A stretch of 64,000 nt of DNA from Neoconidiobolus thromboides FSU 785 (lineage: Eukaryota; Entomophthoromycota; Entomophthoromycetes; Entomophthorales; Neoconidiobolaceae), in the NCBI GenBank assembly GCA_025603075.1, contig MU626269.1:145838-209837 (forward strand), in the 5' to 3' direction. Made by a program: the position numbers and the translations under genes. How positions within the stretch are numbered: the stretch's first letter is position 1; each line of letters begins with the position of its first letter. The notes under the pieces were generated by a model that had not been told where the DNA came from, did no database searches, and worked only from the letters and a program-made list of their open reading frames with translations. Below, in pieces: positions 55,890 to 64,000 of the stretch.

Positions 55890-57245
55890 ATGGAGGTATC
55901 TGCTCTTCTTTCCAATGATGGATATGACACCCATAAATATCAGTTAGAGGACTTTCGATTGCTTCAAACTTTAGGTAAGTTTTTAATAAAAGAGGCATAA
56001 AAATAACATAATAATGGTATGTAGGAACTGGTACTTTCGGAAGAGTTTATTTAACTAGAAATAAAATGTCATCTAATTTTTATGCTATGAAAGTATTAAA
56101 GAAAACAGAAGTAGTGCGTCTAAAGCAAGTAGAACATATCAACTCAGAAAAACAAATTTTAGCTCAAGTGAACCACCCTTTTATTGTTAATTTGTAATAC
56201 CTTTTTTAAAAAATTTAGAATTGTAATTTATAATTTTAAATATGTATTTTTTATTAAATTAGAAACTGCACTTTTCAAGACTCAGTGAACTTGTTTATGT
56301 TATTAGAATATGTACCAGGTGGTGAATTATTCTCTCATTTACGTCGTGCTGGTCGATTTACTAATCAAGTAACTCGATTTTATGCTGCGGAAATTGTATT
56401 GGCCATCGAATATTTACATAGCCATGATATTATTTATCGGGATCTTAAACCAGAAAATTTATTGATAGATACAATGGGACATATAAAAATTACAGATTTT
56501 GGGTTTGCTAAAAAAGTAGAAGATAGGTAAATAGGGAAATCTATGAAATATAGGCTATAACATAAAAAAGAGATATTAATTATAATTAAAATAGAACTTG
56601 GACATTATGCGGTACACCCGAGTATTTAGCACCTGAAATTATTCAAAGTAAAGGACATGGTAAAGCGGCGGATTGGTGGGCTTTAGGGATTTTAATATTT
56701 GAGATGCTGGCAGGGTAAATTTATGAAGAATTTAAGTTAGAACATATGATTAATATTACTTTTAGTTATCCACCATTTTTTGATGATAATCCATTTGGGA
56801 TTTATGAAAAGATTTTAATTGGTAAAGTCCATTTTCCAGCCCATTTTGATCCTTATGGTAAAGATTTAATTAAACGTTTGTTGGCTTCAGATAGATCTAA
56901 AAGATTGGGTAATTTAAAGGTAATAATATAATCATACTAATATAAAATAATAATATAATTAATCAATTTATTACTAGAATGGAGCACTTGATGTTAAAAA
57001 TCATAAGTGGTTTCGTGATATAGTTTGGGAGGCATTATTAAATCGCTCCTTTCAGGTAAATTAAACTATAAAAATGAACTTGTGAAAAAGATGACATATA
57101 ATAATAATCATTATAGGGGCCAATTGTACCTACTGTATGTCATGCAGGAGACACTAGTAATTTTGAACAATATGAAGAACCAGGACCAGAAGAAAGGGGA
57201 GGGGATTTAAGTGATCCTTACCGTCAGTTATTTTTGGACTTTTAA
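55890..57245 (+). CDS. cAMP-dependent protein kinase catalytic subunit (PKA)
   Basis: AGC-family Ser/Thr kinase released from the regulatory subunit by cAMP. Seven exons: 55890-55974, 56025-56193, 56263-56526, 56595-56714, 56766-56919, 56978-57055 and 57117-57245, giving 332 residues. Features: Gly loop [12 protein letters not shown]-type Lys in YAMKVLKK, catalytic [13 protein letters not shown] with GFAKKVED, and the activation segment [14 protein letters not shown] (Thr before LCGTPE is the PDK1-type site). The PKA tail ends QLFLDF, the F-X-X-F hydrophobic motif used as PIF pocket ligand. Compared with mammalian PKA the N-terminus is short. Equivalent to fungal TPK/pka1. The exon 1 start ATGGAG lies in AAGTCATGG. 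Confidence 0.94.
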
Positions 57246-57828
57246 ACATTTAATAGGATATTAATTTACTTTGCTTCGAATTTTGTTTGTTTTATCAGCC
57301 CATTTAACTACTAATATAAAATAATTTACATTTTTTTTAAAATATTGTTCAAATTACTATTTTAAATGTAAATTTTAAATATACTTTGGAAAGGACTGAA
57401 AGCAGGCTTATAAGGAGGCTTTACTGTTTTAATTGTTTATTTGTATTGTTATAAATAGACTATTTCTTGTTACATCCATTGTTTTTAATTACTTTTATAT
57501 TTTAATGTTTTTATAGTTCCTTTTTGTAATTTTGATTATTATAAATAAAGTAAAATTTGAATTATAAAATTTGGTTTATTTTACTGTATTGTTTGTGTAT
57601 ATTAAACAAAATTGTTATTGTTTAAAATAGTTTAATTCATTTATCATCATTTTTATAATAATAATAACTCTCATTTCAAATAAAAATAACATTGTTAAAA
57701 AACCGCAATTAATTATTCATCAGATACAATCTAAATCTAAAAAAAGAACATTAATTAAACCAACTAAAAGGCATAGCGTAAAAATCCAAAATTCTACTTT
57801 CAATTTTTTTAAATCAAAATTTACAATA
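57246..57828. other. Intergenic
   Basis: 3' flank of PKA and upstream region of the auxilin-like gene. No feature. Confidence 0.5.
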
Positions 57829-60420
57829 ATGAGTTTCTGGGATCAACATTATAATAACAAAAGCAGCAACAGTAATAGCACTAATAACAAACCCATCAAA
57901 TCTAGTGGCACTTCCTCCCCAGCTATAGATCCATTTGCTGATTTGGTAACTTTTCGTGAAAATCCAAGTGATACTAAGAAAACCATCAATCAACAATTAC
58001 AAGAAAATAAACGAGTGGATGTGAAGGTTGATAATAATTTTGTGATTCCTACTGAATGGCATAGTCCTGGGGGGAGCTATACTAGTGGCAGTAGGAATGA
58101 TAATAATACGAGTATGAATAATAATCAAAACAATCAAAAGCAAGATTATTTGTAAGTTAGATATAGATTTAATAATATTTTTTAAATTAATATATTACAA
58201 TTTATAGTTCTCATAATCAATTAGATTTGGACTTTTTTTCAAGTTTAGATGTTCCACAAAAGGTAAATTAAATAAACTTATCATAACCAATGGTTAACTA
58301 ATATAGCTTAACAGCTTAATAATAACAATAATTACAATAATAATAATAATAATAGTTCAGTTAACAATCAATCCGATAACTTGTTAGATCCCTTTTCAAC
58401 TTTTGATAAAAACACAAAATCAACCACAAATAATAATATAAATTCCGAATTTGATTTACTATCTGATTATAAACCCAATCCATCTCATACGAACACAAAC
58501 ATATCAACTAATGTTAATGATTTTTTTTCTGATTTTAAGGACGCCACTATAAAGCATGAATCAACTCATAAAACTAACTACAAAGAACCAACGGAACAAT
58601 TCAACAATTTAAGTATAAATGACGAAGATACATTGTTTGATGCTAAATTAGCCGAGTTATTAAGTTATGGTTATGATTTAGATTCAAGTAAAATGGCCTT
58701 AAGTATGACGAATAATGATGTTATTGAGGCTAAACAATTAATGGATGAACAAAAGAAAGTAGAATTACAAAATAAATCTAAGCCACCATTACCACAAAGA
58801 AGAGAATATGATAGCGATGATGACGAAGATAATTATTCATATGATTATAAAAATCAACGACAGGGCTTGTTCGATAAAACTAAATCATTGGCTACTAATT
58901 TTAATACGGACCAATTATTAAATCAAGCTAATGAATTAGGTACTTCTATGTTTTCAGCAGCAAATAAGTTGTTTATGAAATCAAAACAAACATTAAATAG
59001 CACTTGGCAAGATATTAAATTAAAACAAAGTAGTGGTACAGATACTCCTAATTCAAATAATAGTAGAACTTATCAATATTATGGGGATAGTTCGGATGAA
59101 GAGGAAGCGGATAATGGTGGTGATTTTGTACCTTTTAAAGATGAAGTTAGGGATTATAGTGTTATGGAGAATCAAAGGTCAACTAGCTTTAATGATAGAT
59201 TAAGTCCAGTTAATAGAGCTAGCCCGGTTGGTAGAGCTAGCCCATTATCTAAACCCAATTCAATTGGTAGAAATAGTCCTGTGTCTAGAGCCAATTTAAT
59301 ATCCAAAGTAGAGAAGCCATTACCAAAAGACAGTATCATAATCGACAATGCACAATTAAATTTAGTGGAAAATATCAAAAATGAAGGCAACCATTATTTT
59401 AAATTAGGTCAATTTACACGCTCAATTGAAAATTATACAAAGGCAATTGAATCGATACCAAATGAACATTCCAGTTTAATAGTCATTTATAATAACCGAG
59501 CTAACAGTTATAGTAAAATGGGGAATTTTAAAAATAGTTTAAATGATTCTGAATTGGCTTTGAAAATTATTGGAGAAGATTATGAGTATGTACCAAAACA
59601 AAAATTGGAAGGAAAAGCGGGTTTAAATCTAAAAGATTATTACGTGAAAGGAATGTTAAGGAAGGCGGAAGCTTTAGAAGCTTTAGAAAGGTTTAAAGAA
59701 GCAGAGGAGACTTATGCTAAATTGCTATTTTTATCCAATTGTTCAGCTCATAATAAAGCATTGGAAGGCGCTCGTCGTTGTAAAAAAGGATTGGAAATGC
59801 CAAAATTGGAGAAGAAAGGTAGTGAGGCAGGTGGTAGAAATGACAAACTGGATTCTTTATTGTCTGAATTCTCTACCGATTTTGACAAGTTAACAGCAAT
59901 TAAAAATGCTAAACCTAAAGTATCAAAGTGAGTGAATTATTAAGTTTCAAATAATTTAATAATATTAATTTTTTATTTCTTATAATAGACAGGAAATCGA
60001 CTCTAGCGAAGCAGTTAAAAAAATACGAGAATTAGAAAATATTAAAAATCAAGAAGAAACTATACGAATACAAACAATCGATTCTATAGAAGCTAAAGTT
60101 AAATCTTGGAAATCAAGTAAAGAAGATAATTTAAGAGCATTATTAGCTTCATTAGATGATGTACTATGGGGAGAATTGAATTGGAAAAAGGTTCCAATTC
60201 ATGACTTATTAGATTTGAAAAAGGTTAAAAGAGTTTATATGTTAGCTATTGCTAAATTGCATCCGGATAAGGTAAGCTATAGTCATATTTTTAAGTAATG
60301 ATAATGATGTTTTTTTAGTTAACCTCATCCGCTACTGTAGAACAAAAATTATTAGCTGCTTCTATATTTACCACTTTAAACTTAGCTTGGGATCAATTCA
60401 AATTACAAAATAATCTTTAA
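57829..60420 (+). CDS. SWA2: Auxilin-like J-domain protein (SWA2-type)
   Basis: Clathrin-uncoating cofactor that recruits Hsp70 to coated vesicles. Five exons: 57829-58151, 58208-58262, 58315-59927, 59989-60271 and 60319-60420, giving 791 residues. N-terminal half is disordered and Asn-rich with DPF-type adaptor motifs (IDPFADL, LDPFSTF). A UBA-like helix bundle lies at about 231-270 (DTLFDAKLAELLSYGYDLDS). An acidic Ser-rich spacer has a repeated SP(V/L) pattern, three TPR helices follow at about 476-600 (NEGNHYFKLGQFTRSIENYT), and a C-terminal J domain has HPD at 755-757. This UBA-TPR-J order is that of yeast Swa2. The exon 3 acceptor is CTTAACAG; the upstream CTTATAG alternative breaks the frame. 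Confidence 0.92.
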
Positions 60421-60462
60421 AATAAATAAAAAATAATTAGCATTTAATTCATTTTTTATCCT

Positions 60463-60810
60463 TTATCCAATAATCTTTTTTATTTTATCACTAACTTCTT
60501 CCACTTTTAATATACCCCCTTCAATCTTTTTACCATTAAAACATTTCATCAACCACTCTACTTGTTCTTTATCTAATTTAGCTAAACAATAACCTAAATG
60601 TTGACCTGCTTTATCCTTAGGTACATTAATAAAATGGATGGGCACTATCTTTGAAAATAACTCTTTGATCTTATAATGAGGTATACGACTAGAAATATTA
60701 CTTATTTTACAAGTTGAAGTTGAAATACTGGTTTGATAAGGTATCAATGTTCTCCTAGGGATTTTGATGAGCTTGGGCATCAGCTGGAATGTTTTAAAGT
60801 TGAGGAGCAT
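60463..60810 (-). CDS. Small RRM-like protein, probably mitochondrial
   Basis: Intronless, 115 residues. The N-terminus is basic and rich in Ser/Thr (from MLLNFKTFQLMPKLIKIPRR), like an import signal; a second in-frame Met at residue 11 is an alternative start. The rest fits one RNA-recognition motif: strand CKISNISSRIPHYKIKELFS, RNP1-like region QHLGYCLAKLDKEQVEWLMK (aromatics reduced), and final strand GGILKVEEV. RNA-binding role inferred from fold only. It lies between SWA2 (tail-to-tail, 43 bp apart) and RRG7 and is in the same orientation as RRG7. Confidence 0.72.
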   Translation of the reverse strand: MLLNFKTFQLMPKLIKIPRRTLIPYQTSISTSTCKISNISSRIPHYKIKELFSKIVPIHFINVPKDKAGQHLGYCLAKLDKEQVEWLMKCFNGKKIEGGILKVEEVSDKIKKIIG

Positions 60811-60980
60811 TATTAAATAAAAAAGTAATGAAAGAAAAGCTAAAAATTTTACGATTTGAATTTGGATTTTAAATAGCCAGGATGTGCAAAAATTGAAAAA
60901 TAAAATTGAAAAATAAAATATTAAGTGTATAAGATATTATTCTAATTTTATTATCTATAAATATAAACAGAAATCCAAAC

Positions 60981-61565
60981 CTAACTCTTACCGATAACTT
61001 TACTATCCCATAATAACACTACTTTATCCATATGATTGTCATTACCTTGAGAATACACCATACTGACAGTTAACTTATTATCAAACAGTTTTTTTGTCTT
61101 ATTATTCATGACCAACATTTCCACTGTATATTCAATGCCTAAATTGACAATTTTAACTAACACTAGCGGCAATGGTGAACTCAATACCTTATTAATACAA
61201 ATGGTTGAAAACCCAGAATTCGCTACCAACATACCAATAGTTTGACTTTTTTCATTAATTAATACACCTTCCAACTCTCTTACATATTTGCTTCCTAATT
61301 TATGTTTGGTATTTTTACATTGCACTATGATCGGTAGCTTTTTTTCTACTAGGTTCCAATACCCTCTTAAATCTATACCTTTATCATCTTTACCTCCAAC
61401 TTGAATGCTGCTGATGTTGTAATTTGATAGCTTTTTTAACGTTTGGTATTCAAACTCGCTGCCTTGATTGACATAGCTGTGTAACCCAGTGGGATGATGT
61501 AGATGTCGAATATGGGGTTGATGTAAATGAATTAGCCGTAGGGGTTTAAAAAAAGATTTTAACAT
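60981..61565 (-). CDS. RRG7: RRG7-like mitochondrial protein (PD-(D/E)XK fold)
   Basis: Intronless, 194 residues. Fungal Rrg7 (DUF2034) family, needed for respiratory growth and mitochondrial genome maintenance in yeast. Basic N-terminus MLKSFFKPLRLIHLHQPHIR suggests import into mitochondria. Nuclease-fold residues are visible: Glu37/Glu39 (GSEFEYQTL), Asp65 in GGKDDKGIDLRG, and the Gln82-X-Lys84 motif in IIVQCKNTK. Then SKYVRELEGVL and GMLVANSGFS, typical of the restriction-endonuclease-like core. Whether it is catalytic is not established for the family. Confidence 0.85.
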   Translation of the reverse strand: MLKSFFKPLRLIHLHQPHIRHLHHPTGLHSYVNQGSEFEYQTLKKLSNYNISSIQVGGKDDKGIDLRGYWNLVEKKLPIIVQCKNTKHKLGSKYVRELEGVLINEKSQTIGMLVANSGFSTICINKVLSSPLPLVLVKIVNLGIEYTVEMLVMNNKTKKLFDNKLTVSMVYSQGNDNHMDKVVLLWDSKVIGKS

Positions 61566-62395
61566 CTTTGAGTGGAATGTATTTGAAAAGTTAGTAAATA
61601 CAATGCTATTATGCTGTATGCTATTGTTGTTGGCAATTACCGGATAGATAGTTAATTGAAACTGAGTTATTGTAGCCTATTAATAATGTTAAAGTTGATT
61701 TTTTCACAATCAAAATAATTTAATTTTGGTGACAATTCTTTGAATTCCAATTAATTTAAACAAAGAAAAATTAAAATCCCGTTTCATTTTGTTCACCCTT
61801 ATACATCGCAAAATTTAAAAACAATAGAACTAAGATCTCTAAATCAGCACAACTTTGAAAAACATCTAAACAAGCTCAAAATATTTTTAAATAATAACTA
61901 AAATAAATCCGAACAAAAATTGAAGCAATATGTTGGAGTTAAGATAGTTTTGGTTGGAATTCGTACTGAAGCTAATTATCAGTTTGTTCAATTTGCAGGA
62001 TGACTTAAATTATTAGAGATACTTTTGAAACTACAGTAAAATTTGAAAAAAGATTATTAAACCAAACAATATAAATAATTAACTAATAAAAAATGCTTTT
62101 GTTTTTTTTGTAGTTTTTATGTTACAAAATAACAAAAAAGTTACTAACATAAAAATAATAAAGCACAAAAAACAAGACAATTCTTTTTTAAAAATCATTG
62201 AAATTTAATTAAAGAAGCATTGATTTTTGTGAAAATAATAGCTATTGATTAATGTTTTTGTATAAGTCTTTTTTTGAAAAGTTTTTATTTAAACAAGTAA
62301 ATCGTAATATACATATATATATTAATTATTCTAAGCTTATAATTTTTAGCTAAATAATAAATTTTATCTAAAAAATATATTAAAATAGCTAATAG

Positions 62396-62500
62396 ATATA
62401 GGGATGTATTTTTATGTTTAGGAATTTTACTAAGAATTTTTTTGTTTAAATAGCGCTTAAAAGATAGAAAAATGGTGAAGCCAAAAAAACACCCCCATAT
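62396..62500 (+). mobile_element. MITE copy 11
   Basis: ATATAGGGATG...CACCCCCATAT, with core AAATAGCGCTTAAAAGATAG. Moderately diverged. Confidence 0.84.
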
Positions 62501-63350
62501 GTATTGTAAAGGGCAAATATTTTAAATGAGTTTTCAAGTTGCTTATATTTTTGGTATTAGATCATGCAATATAGAATCCGATTGTATACTAACTATTAGT
62601 TGCTACTATCAGAATCACCTTTACTCTTAGGCTAATGCTGTACAATTTAATATTTTACCTTCAATGATGAATTTGCTAAATTGAATTTTAGTAATATTAG
62701 TATAAGGAATTGACTAGAAAATAAAATCCTTGATTGAGTTGTTAAACTATTAAACTACTAAACTATTAATCTTTAGCTTTTTAAATGGCTTGGCCTCTGT
62801 TCTATGACCTCTGAGTTATTTAACTAATTTTTTGTTTTAATTATTTAGTGAAATAAACTGTCATCAGAAAGTTCTAAATTTAGATTTTTGAAATTTTTAT
62901 CAATAAAAATATCTGATTTCAATATACAGCTGTAAAACTAGTATTGCTTTTTGAAATTAAGTTTAGCTTTTAAATTTTATTACTTTTTATAACATTTATC
63001 ATAAGTCTTTTTTATCTTAAAATACAACAATTAAAAGTTAATGTTATAACGCTATAAAGTATCAAATTAATCAGATAATTATTATTTATACAAAAGCGGC
63101 AATAAATATATTTATATTGTTATTATCATTGTTAAAGTAGAAATTCTCAGCTTTCCGCACATAATAAAGTACCTCAATAATTGATTTAGAATTGAAAAAT
63201 AATTATAATTAAATGAGATAAACTTGAATAGTTATGATACGAAAACTAAAACTAGATTAGTTTTTTTAAATTTAGAATAGTAAACGATTATTAAAAACTT
63301 ATCAAAACAAATATTATTGTACTCATATTTATATCTAATAGCTTTTTAAT

Positions 63351-63454
63351 ATATGGGGATGTATTTTTTTGTAAGAACTTTACTAACAATCTTTCCACTC
63401 AAATAGCACTTAAAAAATGGAAAAGTAATGAAATCAAAAAAAACATCTACATAT
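63351..63454 (+). mobile_element. MITE copy 12
   Basis: ATATGGGGATG...CATCTACATAT, with core CACTCAAATAGCACTTAAAA. Confidence 0.88.
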
Positions 63455-63654
63455 AGCAGTTATATTTATGATATTAAAAGTTTAAGAATGATGTCTAATC
63501 TAGATAACTCTAGTAAAATTAAAAGCAACATTAATGACAAAACTTAAAAACGATATTTAAAATTAGTCCGTTTAATTAAAATCTATTATAAATATATTAT
63601 TAACTTTTTTAATAATTTTATAATAGAACTTGCTATAAATGTAATAAGAACTGT

Positions 63655-64000
63655 GAAATCTGATACTCAGTGATTGGAGTTAAAGACAGCTATTGCCTGG
63701 TTGACTATACTGTAAGTCGAAAGGCCTTGGTTTGTATGACTAAGATAGACTTGAATTATAAAGAGTACCACGTAATGTACTATAATCTATGTAAGACAAA
63801 TAGAATAGACAATACTAATGTAGAATCTACATAAAATACTATTAAGTAAACTAGTGACTTTATTGGATGTATGAGATACCAGGGAATATTCAGTTAAAAA
63901 GTCTCGAATTACTATGCTGTAGAATCTCTTTTATACTCCAACAAATATAGATATCAAAACGAGGAGATAATATCCTTCAGAATCACATGACAGGAAATCC
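63655..64000 (+). repeat. Unnamed repeat, copy 2 (continues beyond window)
   Basis: Match in inverse orientation to 46425-46800. The first roughly 150 nt are open in the frame beginning YSVIGVKDSYCLVDYTVSRK and continue LVCMTKIDLNYKEYHVMYYN before stops. It runs to the last base of the window, so the source element may lie just outside. Confidence 0.65.

Larger units (their letters stand above)
61566..64000. other. Intergenic, repeat-bearing window end
   Basis: No gene seen. Contains MITE copies 11 and 12 and the second copy of the unnamed repeat that runs off the window end. Confidence 0.55.

Noticed and set aside
1-64000. CRISPR arrays, bacterial operons or plasmid-type systems
   Set aside because: Spliceosomal introns, U6 and nuclear tRNAs show eukaryotic DNA. 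No regularly spaced repeats were found.

Overview
This window is nuclear DNA of an AT-rich, compact-gene fungus. It has spliceosomal introns (mostly 45-70 nt, GTAAGT-like donors, CTAA(T/C) branch-like sites, TAG/CAG acceptors) and two U6 snRNA genes. It also has nuclear tRNAs, a Zn2Cys6 transcription factor, and fungal housekeeping genes such as RRG7, auxilin/SWA2 and TAN1. Intronless, about 300-residue rhodopsin-like seven-helix receptors in a local cluster, signal peptide-kelch-single TM proteins and the very low GC suggest an early-diverging fungus, perhaps Entomophthoromycotina such as Conidiobolus. That placement is inference from gene style, not a database match.

Layout: 1-3.8 kb is non-coding apart from a broken gene for a small Cys-rich, apparently GPI-anchored secreted protein, MITE copies and a possible piggyBac-like end. 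3.8-8.4 kb carries ribosomal protein uS17, the tRNA-acetylation adaptor TAN1 and a Zn2Cys6 regulator. 8.4-21.2 kb is sparse: an HSF-type DNA-binding protein, tRNA-Val(AAC), U6 copy 1 and a kelch-like membrane protein. 21.2-32.9 kb holds a second kelch-like membrane protein, mitochondrial D-2-hydroxyglutarate dehydrogenase, an ABHD12-like hydrolase, U6 copy 2 (inverted), a BLI-3/pyridoxamine-oxidase-like flavoprotein and the NMD helicase UPF1. 34.5-45.5 kb holds an unrecognised protein, three receptor-like genes (two in a roughly 2.4-kb tandem duplication), tRNA-Phe(GAA) and a concentration of MITEs. 45.5-49 kb is decayed DNA with a cytochrome P450 pseudogene. 49.4-61.6 kb is gene-dense: SRP14, an HSDL2-like peroxisomal SDR, exosome RRP42, a paraoxonase-like enzyme, the PKA catalytic subunit, SWA2/auxilin, a small RRM protein and RRG7. 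61.6-64 kb is repeat-rich non-coding DNA.

The genes do not form one pathway; this is a normal mosaic of housekeeping genes and fast-evolving accessory islands. Coding exons were joined by hand using splice signals and reading-frame continuity, and frame arithmetic closes for every multi-exon gene reported. The most unusual items are a roughly 106-bp MITE family with twelve near-complete copies, U6 genes that continue into a UUCG-capped 3' hairpin and sit in an inverted duplication, the receptor duplication, and two diverged copies of an unnamed repeat at 46.4-46.8 and 63.7-64.0 kb.
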